Origin: Spirochaetota bacterium
GTDB lineage: Bacteria; Spirochaetota; Spirochaetia; Treponematales; Treponemataceae
NCBI GenBank assembly: GCA_023443865.1
Contig: JAEZST010000010.1
Location: forward strand, 62,001-126,000
Reading direction: 5' to 3'
DNA length: 64,000 nucleotides
Position 1 is the stretch's first letter, and each line of letters starts with the position of its first letter. Of this stretch, positions 8,099 through 17,828 are shown one piece after another. Below the pieces are notes generated by a model. That model was given only the letters and a program-made list of their open reading frames with translations, was not told the DNA's origin and searched no databases. The position numbers and the translations under genes are program-made.

Positions 8099-9421
8099 TC
8101 AGAAATTCCGGATTAACAGGCGCGATCCGCGATTTTTAGTCCATTTTTCTTTTCTTTTCGCGGGAAGTAGCTCGATTTCCGCGGTTTTAAATCCGAAGCG
8201 CTCGAACCAGTCCGCCGCCTGCGTCGTCAGCACGAAAACCCCGCGATACCCGGCTTCTTTCGCCTTCGCGATCAGCCGCTCCATCAGTTCGGGCCCGATG
8301 CCCATATGATTGTAGGCTTCGTCCACCGCGAGTCCCGCGATTTCCGCCAAACCCTCGGGATATCCGTGCAGGGCGGCGCAGGCCCGAATGCCCCCGTCAA
8401 TCTCGTAAATCAGGTAGTCCGTCACCGTCTCTTCCAATTGCTCCTCGGTTCGGGGCAGCAAAATGCCCCGCTCAACGAAGGGGTTCATCAGCGAAAGCAC
8501 GGCGGGAATGTCGTGACGGGTCATGGGCCGATACGAGCCGTAATTGTCGAGATAGATCATGGTGCCGGAACCGAGGTCCGAGAATATCTCCGCCGGGATC
8601 ACCCCGTCCACGTCGCCGTCCAGGATATGGGTGCGCGTGACCCCGCGCTTGCAGGCGTCGCCGCCCCGCTCCAAAAGGTCCGCAAGCTCGTCTGTCGGGC
8701 ACAGGGGATTGTTCACTTCCCGGTTAAGCGCGATAAAGGCGGGAATCTCCGCGACCGATACGGCCGCCATGCGCCCCTCGGGAGAAAGGGCCGCCCCCTT
8801 GGGCACCGCATAGTCGTCCACCGAAATGGTCGCGCCCGAGCCGACGAAGAAAAGCTTGTCCGCCTTCAGGGCCACCGCGATCTCCACGGCGAGCTCCGTG
8901 GAGGAAATATTGTAGGGCCGCCCCGTCGCCGTCCAGCCGACGCAGGGCACGATCGGGATAAAGCCGTCTTCCAGCGTCGCGACCAGCGAGGTAAGGAACA
9001 CCTTCTCCACCACGCCCGCGCTCCCGTAATCAACCCCGTCGATCACCCCGCGGCCCCGCGCCCGCACCCAGTTACCGATCACCGCGGTGAGCCGCTCTGC
9101 CGCCAATCGCGTCATGATCCGGTTAGAAACGTCGAAGGCCGCCATATTGATCAGGTTCATCCCGTCCTCGTCGGTCACGCGAACCCCGTTCACCTTCTTC
9201 CATTCGACCTGCCACGAATCGAGTACCCGCGAAATATGGTTCGCCGCGCCGGGCACGATAACCAAGCGGATTCCCGTCTCGTGCACCAGGGCGAGATCGT
9301 GCATGTGGCTCGCGAACAGGGCCGAATCCACCACGTCGTCGTCGATCCGCACCACCAGGGTGGAGCCCTTGAATTTCTTGATGTACCGGATCACGTCCCT
9401 GATCCGCTCGGTTTGTATCAT
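8099..9421 (-). CDS. argA: N-acetylglutamate synthase (amino-acid N-acetyltransferase)
   Basis: A 440-residue ArgA-type protein: an amino-acid-kinase fold (about 1-290; GIRLVIVPGAANHI, then KVNGVRVTDEDGMNL) followed by a GNAT domain (about 295-440; EIAGLAVDEAYNHMGIG, then FVLTTQAADWFERFGF). It transfers acetyl from acetyl-CoA to glutamate, the first step of arginine synthesis. Length and order match gammaproteobacterial ArgA. In animals the same product activates ammonia-using CPS1, which is relevant because carA/carB lie next downstream. No other arg synthesis gene is in the window. The ATG at 9421 has no Shine-Dalgarno site and sits seven bases after a -10. Confidence 0.88.
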   Translation of the reverse strand: MIQTERIRDVIRYIKKFKGSTLVVRIDDDVVDSALFASHMHDLALVHETGIRLVIVPGAANHISRVLDSWQVEWKKVNGVRVTDEDGMNLINMAAFDVSNRIMTRLAAERLTAVIGNWVRARGRGVIDGVDYGSAGVVEKVFLTSLVATLEDGFIPIVPCVGWTATGRPYNISSTELAVEIAVALKADKLFFVGSGATISVDDYAVPKGAALSPEGRMAAVSVAEIPAFIALNREVNNPLCPTDELADLLERGGDACKRGVTRTHILDGDVDGVIPAEIFSDLGSGTMIYLDNYGSYRPMTRHDIPAVLSLMNPFVERGILLPRTEEQLEETVTDYLIYEIDGGIRACAALHGYPEGLAEIAGLAVDEAYNHMGIGPELMERLIAKAKEAGYRGVFVLTTQAADWFERFGFKTAEIELLPAKRKEKWTKNRGSRLLIRNF

Positions 9422-9428
9422 GGGCTCA

Positions 9429-9458
9429 ATGGTACGGCACCTGGGAAGCCCTTGTCAA
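9429..9458 (-). promoter_or_regulatory. Promoter of argA, probable leaderless transcript
   Basis: A consensus TTGACA (9458-9453), 18 bases, TACCAT (9434-9429), then seven bases to the ATG at 9421. The predicted first transcribed base is at or next to the start codon. Confidence 0.6.
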
Positions 9459-9466
9459 AGGGGAAA

Positions 9467-9487
9467 AAAGATCGAGGCAGAACGGGC
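9467..9487. repeat. 21-bp direct repeat, copy 1
   Basis: A 21-base sequence beginning AAAGATCGAGGCAG recurs exactly and in the same orientation at 17722-17742. The two copies bracket the alpha-2-macroglobulin/pbpC pair. A G9 homopolymer follows at 9505-9513. Confidence 0.7.
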
Positions 9488-9531
9488 CGGGCCTTGCGGG
9501 TCGAGGGGGGGGGAAAGAGAAAATTCATTTT

Positions 9532-9561
9532 TTGGAACGGCCCCGCGATTGGGTGTATACT
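9532..9561 (+). promoter_or_regulatory. Promoter of the alpha-2-macroglobulin/pbpC operon
   Basis: TTGGAA (9532-9537), 18 bases, TATACT (9556-9561). The start near 9568 leaves a leader of about 35 bases with GAGGA at 9591-9595. Confidence 0.55.
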
Positions 9562-9603
9562 AACCCCCGTTCCGCATTATCAATCTACGCGAGGAAAAAA
9601 AAT

Positions 9604-12600
9604 ATGTCAGAACAGGAAAATCAAACAAAACGAAAATTCGATCCTTCCCTCATTTTCGGTACCTGGACGCCCCCTCCCTACCTCAAAAAAATGGGCGCGG
9701 CGTCCGTCTCCGCCGCGCGGTCCGCGGGGGCTTTTCTTCGGCGGTACCGAAAGGTTGGCTTCGCGGTTCTTTCGGGTATCGCGGCAGTCATTGTCGCCGC
9801 CCTGGCCTTTTCCTTCTGGCAGGCGCGGCAGCCGAAGGTCTTGACCCTTACCTGTTCCGTAGACGGTCCGTCGGCCCGATACGACTGGGAGTCCCCGGTA
9901 CCCGCAGCGTACCTTTCCTTTTCGGGGTCCGCGTCTCCCGCGGATTCGGAGGGTAAGGCCGTAACCGAGGGCATTTCCATTTCTCCCGAAATCGGCGGCT
10001 CCTGGAAGTGGGAAAGCGACAGCCTTCTCTCCTTTACCCCCGACGCGGACTGGCCGGTCGGCCAGGAATACCGGGTCTCCTTCGCGAAGGGCTATTTCCC
10101 CTCGCACCTGAAGGCCCCCCAATCCGTAAAATTTTCGACGCCGCAGTTTACGCTCGATTTGGTTGACTGCGAATTCCAGATCGACCCGGAGAATGCCGAC
10201 GTTAAGCGGGTCGTGGCGACCGTTCGGGCCAACTGGCCCATCGAGCCGGGAACGCTTGAAAAGAACGTCGCCGTAAAACCCGATTTAAAGGCCGATTCCG
10301 GCACCATGAAAAACCGCGAGTACCGCGCCAGCGTGAGTTACGATAAATACCGCCTGAACGCGTACATCGTATCGGAATCCGTGGGCATTCCCATCGATAG
10401 CGTGGATATGCTGGTAACCGTCAGGAAGGGCATCGCTTCCTCCATGGGGGGAAAGGCCACGGCGGAGGATTCGGTCGCGCGCGTTACCGTGCCCGGCATT
10501 ACGGGATACATGCAAATTTCCCTCATCGACAATACCCTCGTCAAAACGCCCGACGAGCGGTACGAGCGGGCGATCATTCTCACGGGTAACGGCGCGGTCT
10601 CGGTAAAGGAGATAGCCAAGATGACCCATGCCTGGCTCCTTCCCGTCGATCGCCCCGACCTTCCGGGAATCAAGGGGGAAAAGAATACCTCTTGGGAAAT
10701 GATCGATTTGGTCACGAAAGAGGTTCTTGACCTTGCCGAACCCCTCGCCCTGAAACCGGTTCCCAACGCCCTCGAGAATAACGAGGTAAACAGTTTCACC
10801 TTTGAGGCCCCTCCCGGCCGCTCCGTGTTCGTCCGGGTCGACGACGGCCTGGAATTCTTCGGCGGTTACCGGCAAAAAGGCGAGCGGAAATCCCTGTTTC
10901 GCGTGGAGGATTTCCCGCGGGAAGTGAAAATAGTGTCCGACGGCTCTATCGTGCCCATGACCGGCAGCAAAAAGCTTGCCCTGTATTCCCGGGGGATCGG
11001 GGACGTGCGGTTCAATATCGGGCGCGTCAGGCCCGACGATATCAACCACCTGGTTTCGCAATCCAACGGGGACCTTAGCAGGTTCAATTTCGAATCATGG
11101 AATTTCAACGAGTATAACGTCACCGAACAGTACGCGGAGCAGGCAAAAATCGCCCTCGCCGACGCGGGCTCGCCTTCCTGGTTCTCCTTCGATTTTTCGA
11201 AATACCTGGACACGAAGCCCGTTCAAAACCTGAAGTACGGGCTATTCGTGTTCACCGTTACCGGTAATACGAACGCCACGCGAAATTACCGGGACAGGCG
11301 ACTGATCATGGTTACCGACCTCGGGTTCTACGTGAAGCGGAATTATGACGGATCCAGCGACCTTTTCGTTCAATCCATCGGCGGCGGATCGCCGGTAGCC
11401 GGGGCCGAGGTCTCGGTCGTGGGATTGAACGGCAACCCGCTTTACTCCGGGACGACCGGTTCTTCGGGACGAATTTCCTTTCCCGACCTTTCCGGGTATC
11501 AGCGTGAAAAGAAGCCCGTCGCCTGGATCGTGAAAAAGGGCGAAGACCTATCCTTCATGCCCTATGAGGCGACGGGTAGGAGACTAGACTGGTCGAACTT
11601 CGATACCGGCGGCGTCGTGGGCGCCACGGACCCCAAAAAGATCAATGCCTTCCTTTTTTCCGATCGGAGCATATATCGGCCCGGCGATACCATGCATATC
11701 GGGATGATCCTGAAATCGGGCGATTGGGGCATTAGCCTGGAGCGCACGCCCCTCGTCTGCGCCGTCGTTAACCCCAACGGCACCGAGGTCTACACCCGAA
11801 ATATAACGGCGGGCCCCGCGGGGTTCGAGGAAATCGAGTGGAAGACCGAGGACTGGTCCCCGACCGGCGAATATACGGTTTCCCTGTATCATTTGGTGGA
11901 CGAATCGAGGCGAACACTAGCCTTCCTAGGCTCCGAAACGGTAAAGGTCGAGGAATTCCTCCCCGACACCCTCAACATCCGCGCAGCGTTATCCCCTTCC
12001 GTCCAGTCGGGCTGGATAAAGCCCGGCGCCCTGGAAGGCAAGGTGTACCTCAGGAACCTGTTCGGAAACGCCGCCGCCGGCAACGAGGTTCGCTCTTCCA
12101 TACGGCTGCGCCCCGGCGCCGTTACCTTCCCGGCGTGGAAGGACTACCGCTTTATCGATCCCTACGACGAGGCGAAACCCTACGCCGAGACGCTTGGCTC
12201 GGCGGAAACCGACGGCGAGGGAATCGCGCGATTCCCCATCGACCTTTCGAAGTTCGAGAAAGCCACGTACCGGCTTACCTTCGAGGTCGAGGGTTTCGAA
12301 AAGGCCTCGGGCCGTTCGGTCAAGGCGGAAGAAAGCCTTTGGGTGTCTCCGTTGGATTATCTGGTCGGCTATAAGGCCGACGGTGACCTGGGGTATATAA
12401 GTTCCAGCGGGGAGCGGAACCTGTCATTCATCGCGGTGGGCCCCGACGGGAAGGCCCGTGCCGTAAGCGGATTGACCGCCTCTATAACCGAAACGAAATA
12501 CGTCTCCATGCTCGTTAAGCAGCCGAACGGGACCTACAAGTATCAGTCCGTCAGGAAAAACGAGCCCGTTGAATCCTTCCCCCTTTCCATTCCCGAATCC

Positions 12601-15342
12601 GGATTCGTCTGGTCCGTGCCCACGGGCAGGCAGGGCGATTATGAAATGGAAGTTACCGGCGGGGAGGGGCTCTCCTACGCGAAGGTGTCCTGGTCCGTGG
12701 TCGGCGGCGGAAACGTTCAGCGAAGCCTTGACCGCGTCGCGCAGCTTGAAGTTAAGCTCGAGAAAGCGGACTATCGCGGGGGCGAGTACGCCACGGTCTT
12801 CATCAAGGCCCCCTACGCGGGTTCGGGGCTCATTACCGTCGAGCGCGACAAGGTGTACACCCATGCCTGGTTTACCTCCTCCGGCACGTCCACGGTACAA
12901 ACCGTTCTCGTGCCCAAGGAGCTGGAGGGAAACGCCTACGTAACCGTTACCTGGGCGCGCGCTTCCTCTTCCGAGGAAATATTCATGAGCCCGCTGTGCT
13001 ACGCCAGCGTTCCCTTCTCCGTGAGCAGGGACAAGCGGACGAACCGGATCGAGTTGGGCTTACCCGAAACCATGAGGCCCGGCGAGGACCTAACCATCGA
13101 GTATTCCACTTCCTCGGCGGGTAAAATCGCGATAATGGCCGTCGACGAGGGAATTCTCCAGGTTGGCCGTCACGCGACCCCCGATCCGCTCGCGTTCTTC
13201 TTCAAAAAACGCGCGCTGGAAGTCGGTACCGAACAGATCATGGACCTGGTGCTGCCCGAGTTCAACGTGCTTCGTACCGTCGGGGCGATCGGCGGCGACG
13301 ATATGGGAGAGGAACTGGCGCGGAACCTGAATCCCTTCAAGCGGAAAAGGAACGTGCCGGTGGCCTACTGGTCGGGCATCGTAGATTCCGGTCCCGACAA
13401 GCGCTCCCTTACGTACCGCGTCCCGGACTGGTTTAACGGAACGGTCCGGGTCATGGCGGTGGCCGTTTCCCCCGATACCATCGGCGCGACCGACGCGAAG
13501 GTTACGGTCCGGGCCCCCTACGTGATCGTCCCGAACCTTCCGGCCATGGCCTCTCCGGGCGACGAATTCGACGTTTCCGTAACGGTCACGAATACCGTCG
13601 CCGCTTCCGGCGATACGGCGACGGTTGTCCTTAAGGCCGCCTCCGACGCGGGCCTTACCCTCGTTGGGGATACCTCTTATACCCTCGCCGTTCCCGAGGG
13701 GGGAGACAAGACGGTCGTCTTCAAGGTTAAGGCGCTTGATGCCTGCGGAAACGCGGGGCTCCGTTTCACCGCGTCGGGCTCGGGCGAAAGCTCCGCCGCG
13801 TCCGCCTCGCTCAGCGTACGGCCGGCCGTTCCCTACCGTACGACAGTGACCAGCGGCACGACGCGGGACTCGACGGCGAAAATCCCCGTACCGAGAAGTA
13901 TCCGCGACGACTTCGCCGTTCGGGACGTAAGCGTTTCCTATCTCCCCGTCGGACTCGCCAAGGGCCTGTGGTTTTACCTGGAGAAATACCCGTATATGTG
14001 CTCGGAACAGCTGGTAAGCGTATCCTGGCCGTATCTATACCCTAACCTGGTTAAGGAGCTGGACCTGGACGCCGAGGAGGCCCGGGACAAGATCGACTAT
14101 GCCGCCTCGGTCCTTCAGTCTCGGCTGCGGAGCGACGGTACCATCGGTATCTGGACCGCGGAGTCGAAGTCTGAGGCCTACCTGAATAACTATTGTACCC
14201 TGTTCCTGATCGACGCGAGGGACCACGGCTACTATATAAGCGATACGCTCTACAATGCGGCCCTTCGCGGGGTGGCGCTCACCGCCGACGGTAACGGGAC
14301 CGATTCCTACGGGCTCGCGAACCGCTCATTTGCCTGCTATCTTCTGGCAAGGAGCGGTACCATCGCCACGCAGTATATCGAAAAACTCCGCAAGGACATG
14401 AAGACAAACCCCGAAGCGGCCGAGGGCTACGCCGGCCTCTTCCTCGCGGGAACCTCCGCCATTCTCCGTCAGGATTTGGAAGCGGCAAAGCTGCTTTCCG
14501 AAGTGAGAAAGGACCTGAAAAAGCCGGATGGGCTCTGGTACGCCGACTCGCTGTGCTACCGGTCCCTCTATCTCGATATCGTGTCGAGGCATTTCCCCTC
14601 GAAGCTAAAGGACCTTTCTCCCGCGCTCCTTGACGCGATCGCCGCCGATCTCGCGGAAAAACAGTGTACGTCCCTCTCCGCCAACCATGCCTTGATGGGC
14701 ATCGAAAGCTACCTTTCCCGCATGCCCTCGTCCGAGACGGCCGATATTGCCGCCCGCTCCATCGGCGCGGACAAGGCCAAGGCCGCGCTTGCCTTCGCCG
14801 GCGGCATTCTCAGGAGCGCCGACTATCCCGCGGGGACGGCCGATATCGAGCTCGAGAACGGGGATAAGGCCACGCTCTTTTATCAGGTGACCACGGCTGG
14901 TTTTGACGCGAAGCTTCCCGCGGCTGAGGTCAAGAACGGAATCGAGATTCTGAGGGAGTTTACCGACGCGCGGGGCGAGAAGCTGCAAAGCATCAAGATC
15001 GGCGACGAGGTTCGGGTCAAGCTCAGTTTCCGCGCCACCAAGGGCGATACGGTAAACGACGTCGCCTTCGTGGATCTTTTGCCCGCGGGACTCGAGCCGG
15101 ATATCGGTTCCGTACGAACCGCCGGAAACGACTCCGCGTGGCGGCCCGATTACGTGGATATCCGGGAAGACCGCATCGTGCTGTACGGTACGGTTTCCAA
15201 GAGCCTTCAAAGCTTTACCTACGTTGCCCGGGCGGTTAATTCCGGCAGTTTCGCGGTGCCGCCCCTATTCGCCGAGGCCATGTACGATCCGGCCATAACC
15301 GCGTACAAGCCCCAACCGGCGATAAAAATCGGTGAGCGCTGA
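9604..15342 (+). CDS. Bacterial alpha-2-macroglobulin (YfhM-like), thioester type
   Basis: A 1912-residue envelope protein. A single membrane segment at about residues 54-72 anchors it with the bulk outside; unlike E. coli YfhM there is no lipobox. It has repeated macroglobulin-type beta domains, a bait-region zone, and the thioester motif CSEQ at Cys1466-Gln1469, followed by the helical complement-like domain. Such proteins trap attacking proteases in the periplasm and are often paired with PBP1c for wall repair, as here. The ATG at 9604 is preceded by GAGGA eight bases upstream; a longer frame from 9532 would begin inside the promoter. Its end overlaps pbpC by 11 bases. Confidence 0.9.
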   Translation: MSEQENQTKRKFDPSLIFGTWTPPPYLKKMGAASVSAARSAGAFLRRYRKVGFAVLSGIAAVIVAALAFSFWQARQPKVLTLTCSVDGPSARYDWESPVPAAYLSFSGSASPADSEGKAVTEGISISPEIGGSWKWESDSLLSFTPDADWPVGQEYRVSFAKGYFPSHLKAPQSVKFSTPQFTLDLVDCEFQIDPENADVKRVVATVRANWPIEPGTLEKNVAVKPDLKADSGTMKNREYRASVSYDKYRLNAYIVSESVGIPIDSVDMLVTVRKGIASSMGGKATAEDSVARVTVPGITGYMQISLIDNTLVKTPDERYERAIILTGNGAVSVKEIAKMTHAWLLPVDRPDLPGIKGEKNTSWEMIDLVTKEVLDLAEPLALKPVPNALENNEVNSFTFEAPPGRSVFVRVDDGLEFFGGYRQKGERKSLFRVEDFPREVKIVSDGSIVPMTGSKKLALYSRGIGDVRFNIGRVRPDDINHLVSQSNGDLSRFNFESWNFNEYNVTEQYAEQAKIALADAGSPSWFSFDFSKYLDTKPVQNLKYGLFVFTVTGNTNATRNYRDRRLIMVTDLGFYVKRNYDGSSDLFVQSIGGGSPVAGAEVSVVGLNGNPLYSGTTGSSGRISFPDLSGYQREKKPVAWIVKKGEDLSFMPYEATGRRLDWSNFDTGGVVGATDPKKINAFLFSDRSIYRPGDTMHIGMILKSGDWGISLERTPLVCAVVNPNGTEVYTRNITAGPAGFEEIEWKTEDWSPTGEYTVSLYHLVDESRRTLAFLGSETVKVEEFLPDTLNIRAALSPSVQSGWIKPGALEGKVYLRNLFGNAAAGNEVRSSIRLRPGAVTFPAWKDYRFIDPYDEAKPYAETLGSAETDGEGIARFPIDLSKFEKATYRLTFEVEGFEKASGRSVKAEESLWVSPLDYLVGYKADGDLGYISSSGERNLSFIAVGPDGKARAVSGLTASITETKYVSMLVKQPNGTYKYQSVRKNEPVESFPLSIPESGFVWSVPTGRQGDYEMEVTGGEGLSYAKVSWSVVGGGNVQRSLDRVAQLEVKLEKADYRGGEYATVFIKAPYAGSGLITVERDKVYTHAWFTSSGTSTVQTVLVPKELEGNAYVTVTWARASSSEEIFMSPLCYASVPFSVSRDKRTNRIELGLPETMRPGEDLTIEYSTSSAGKIAIMAVDEGILQVGRHATPDPLAFFFKKRALEVGTEQIMDLVLPEFNVLRTVGAIGGDDMGEELARNLNPFKRKRNVPVAYWSGIVDSGPDKRSLTYRVPDWFNGTVRVMAVAVSPDTIGATDAKVTVRAPYVIVPNLPAMASPGDEFDVSVTVTNTVAASGDTATVVLKAASDAGLTLVGDTSYTLAVPEGGDKTVVFKVKALDACGNAGLRFTASGSGESSAASASLSVRPAVPYRTTVTSGTTRDSTAKIPVPRSIRDDFAVRDVSVSYLPVGLAKGLWFYLEKYPYMCSEQLVSVSWPYLYPNLVKELDLDAEEARDKIDYAASVLQSRLRSDGTIGIWTAESKSEAYLNNYCTLFLIDARDHGYYISDTLYNAALRGVALTADGNGTDSYGLANRSFACYLLARSGTIATQYIEKLRKDMKTNPEAAEGYAGLFLAGTSAILRQDLEAAKLLSEVRKDLKKPDGLWYADSLCYRSLYLDIVSRHFPSKLKDLSPALLDAIAADLAEKQCTSLSANHALMGIESYLSRMPSSETADIAARSIGADKAKAALAFAGGILRSADYPAGTADIELENGDKATLFYQVTTAGFDAKLPAAEVKNGIEILREFTDARGEKLQSIKIGDEVRVKLSFRATKGDTVNDVAFVDLLPAGLEPDIGSVRTAGNDSAWRPDYVDIREDRIVLYGTVSKSLQSFTYVARAVNSGSFAVPPLFAEAMYDPAITAYKPQPAIKIGER

Positions 15343-17719
15343 GCGGAAACCCTATCGCCGAATATTGTTCGTCCTCCTGGGCGCCGCGGCGGCCTTTTGC
15401 GCCGCCGCGGTTATCCATGGGCGGATATACGGCGATATTCTTTCGAACGTTCCCTTTTCCCGTGCCTACACCGATCGGGACGGAAATTTACTCAGGGTAT
15501 TTCTCGCCTCGGACGGTCAGTATAGAATACGGGCCCGGCTCGCCGATTTTCCGCCGGAATTCATCGAAGCCCTGCTCCTGCAGGAGGACCGTTACTTCTA
15601 TGCCCATCCCGGGGTTAACCCCGCCGCCCTTGGGCGTGCCGCCTACGAAACCTGGATCAGGAAAAGCCGGCGCATGGGCGCCTCCACCATTACGATGCAG
15701 GTGGCCCGCCTGGCCTACGGGATCCGCACCGATACGGTACCGGGAAAGCTGAGGCAAATCGGGTCAGCCCTGATTTTGGAATTATGCAACCCGAAAAACC
15801 GCATTCTTGAAGCCTACCTGAACCTTGCTCCCGTGGGCGGTAACCTTGAGGGGTTCCAAACCGGGGCCCGGTATTATTTCGGGAAGAACGCCGCCCGCCT
15901 CGAGTTGAGCCAAAGCCTACTCCTTGCCGTCCTCCCGCAAGACCCGGTAGCCCGCTCTCCCCGCGCGGGCGTCGTGCCGGACGAAACCCTCGCGGCCCGC
16001 GCCGTCCTCTTTGAATCGTGGCTCGCCGATCATCCCGAAGATCGGGACAAACGGGCCGACCTCGCCTTAGCCGTGCCCGTCCGGTGTTCTTTCCCCTTCG
16101 TCGCGCCCCATTTTTCCGAGCGCGCCCGCTCCGCCGACGCTTCGCCTACCACGGGTTCAAAGGCGCGGGGCGAGCTCCGGACGACCCTGGACGGGCAACT
16201 GCAGGGTATCGCGGAAAACGCCCTTCGGCGCTGGCTGGAACGCAACCGAAGCCTGGGCGTTACCAACGGCGCCGCGCTCGTCGTTGACCGGGAAAGCATG
16301 GAGATACGCGCCTCCGTCGGCTCCGCGTCCTGGTTCGACGCGTCCATATCCGGGCAGGTTGACGGAACGCTGGCGAAACGCTCGCCCGGCTCCGCCCTGA
16401 AGCCCTTTATTTACGCCCTGGCCCTCGACGCCGGGCTGATCCATAGCGCGACCGTGCTTAAGGATACGCCCACCGGCTTCAACGAATACACGCCAGACAA
16501 TTTCAGAAGCGATTTCTCCGGTCCCGTGAGCGCCCAGAAAGCCCTGACCGATAGCCGCAATATCCCCGCCATCGCCCTTGAACGCGACCTGATTTCGGGG
16601 AAGGGGGCCGTACGAACCGATGACCTTTACGGCCTTCTCGCGCGGGCAAAAATCGGCGGCCTGAAGGATCGGGACCATTACGGGCTCTCCCTGGTACTGG
16701 GCAGCGCGGAAGTTACCATGGACGAATTGGCCGGGCTCTACGGCGCCCTCGGAAACGGGGGCCGATTCCGGAACCCGACCGTCTTTCCCGGGCGTAACGG
16801 CACGGATTCCCCGTTCTCGACGACGCTGTTCTCAGACCGCGCCGCCTTCATTGCCCTGAAAATGCTCGAAAGCAACGAGCTGCCGCCCTCAAGCCGGTCC
16901 CGAACCTCTTCGGACGTTCCGATCGCTTATAAGACCGGCACCTCCGTCGGCTTTAAGGACGCCTGGAGCGCCGCCGTCGCGGGGCCTTTCGTGGTCGTGG
17001 TCTGGATCGGCAACTTTGACGGCCAGGGGAACACCGCCTTTCTCGGCCGATCAATGGCGGCGCCCCTCCTTTTCGACATAGTCGACGCGTCGCTTGCTAC
17101 CCTCCCGGCAGAAGAGCGCTCCTTTCCCGAAACGGTTCCCGAGGGCGTTTCCCGGGTTGCCGTTTGCCCCGTCTCCGGCGCGTTACCCGGGCCGGACTGC
17201 CCGAAAACGGAGTCAGTCTGGTACATACCCGGCGTATCGCCCATAGATACCTGTAAAATCCACCGCGCCGTCTATATCGATACGCGCACGGGTTACCGCA
17301 CCGATAGGGCGCAGGGACCGAATATCGTCCGCCAAGTCCGTGAGTTCTGGCCTTCGGATATCCTCGCCCTCTTCGCGGAAGCCGGTCTTCCGCGCCTCCT
17401 CCCCCCTCCCTACGAACCGGGGAACCTTTCGCAAGACGCGCGCCTTCGGGGCTTCCCCCCGGACATCGTTTCTCCCCTCTCCAACGCCACCTACGTGATC
17501 CGCGCCGCCGGCCAGGAGCGGAATACCCTCGTCTTTCACGCTTCCGCCGACGCCGATACCGCCGAGCTCTTTTGGTTCGCCGACTCGATCTTCGTGGGCC
17601 GCGCCAAACCCGGCGCGAAAGCGTTCTGGAACCCGTCCCCGGGAATGCATCTCATTACCGCCGTGGACGAACGGGGCCGGTCCTCGAGCGTTACGATCAA
17701 GGTCGTGTCCGGGGAATAG
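15332..17719 (+). CDS. pbpC: Penicillin-binding protein 1C
   Basis: A 795-residue class A PBP with a GTG start overlapping the preceding gene. An N-terminal membrane anchor (about 10-28) is followed by a GT51 glycosyltransferase (LLQEDRYFYAHPGVNP, GASTITMQVAR), a transpeptidase domain with SALK (Ser354-Lys357), SRN and KTG (Lys534), and a C-terminal PBP1C domain. It polymerises and cross-links peptidoglycan at the outer face of the inner membrane. All catalytic motifs are present. Coupling to alpha-2-macroglobulin matches the E. coli yfhM-pbpC pair. Confidence 0.92.
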   Translation: MSAERKPYRRILFVLLGAAAAFCAAAVIHGRIYGDILSNVPFSRAYTDRDGNLLRVFLASDGQYRIRARLADFPPEFIEALLLQEDRYFYAHPGVNPAALGRAAYETWIRKSRRMGASTITMQVARLAYGIRTDTVPGKLRQIGSALILELCNPKNRILEAYLNLAPVGGNLEGFQTGARYYFGKNAARLELSQSLLLAVLPQDPVARSPRAGVVPDETLAARAVLFESWLADHPEDRDKRADLALAVPVRCSFPFVAPHFSERARSADASPTTGSKARGELRTTLDGQLQGIAENALRRWLERNRSLGVTNGAALVVDRESMEIRASVGSASWFDASISGQVDGTLAKRSPGSALKPFIYALALDAGLIHSATVLKDTPTGFNEYTPDNFRSDFSGPVSAQKALTDSRNIPAIALERDLISGKGAVRTDDLYGLLARAKIGGLKDRDHYGLSLVLGSAEVTMDELAGLYGALGNGGRFRNPTVFPGRNGTDSPFSTTLFSDRAAFIALKMLESNELPPSSRSRTSSDVPIAYKTGTSVGFKDAWSAAVAGPFVVVVWIGNFDGQGNTAFLGRSMAAPLLFDIVDASLATLPAEERSFPETVPEGVSRVAVCPVSGALPGPDCPKTESVWYIPGVSPIDTCKIHRAVYIDTRTGYRTDRAQGPNIVRQVREFWPSDILALFAEAGLPRLLPPPYEPGNLSQDARLRGFPPDIVSPLSNATYVIRAAGQERNTLVFHASADADTAELFWFADSIFVGRAKPGAKAFWNPSPGMHLITAVDERGRSSSVTIKVVSGE

Positions 17720-17721
17720 GG

Positions 17722-17742
17722 AAAGATCGAGGCAGAACGGGC
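17722..17742. repeat. 21-bp direct repeat, copy 2
   Basis: An exact copy of 9467-9487, starting three bases after the pbpC stop codon. Together the copies delimit an 8.2-kb segment. Confidence 0.7.
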
Positions 17743-17754
17743 AACGGGGGGCGG

Positions 17755-17775
17755 GCCGGAGCCTACGTCTCCGGC
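17755..17775. terminator. Hairpin between convergent genes
   Basis: GCCGGAG (17755-17761) and CTCCGGC (17769-17775) form a seven-pair stem with a seven-base loop between the convergent pbpC and binding-protein genes. There is no T tract, so terminator function is uncertain. Confidence 0.35.
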
Positions 17776-17828
17776 GCGGGCGAAAAGGGCGGAGCCGCCG
17801 CCGAGCGCGCCGAAAACGGGGCGTGCGG

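Noticed and set aside
9532..9603. Upstream extension of the alpha-2-macroglobulin gene
   Set aside because: The extension overlaps the promoter; the ATG at 9604 has a Shine-Dalgarno site and the expected N-terminus.
8306..9844. A 512-codon plus-strand ORF opposite argA
   Set aside because: It is a GC-rich shadow frame of argA, crosses both divergent promoters and has no recognisable domain.
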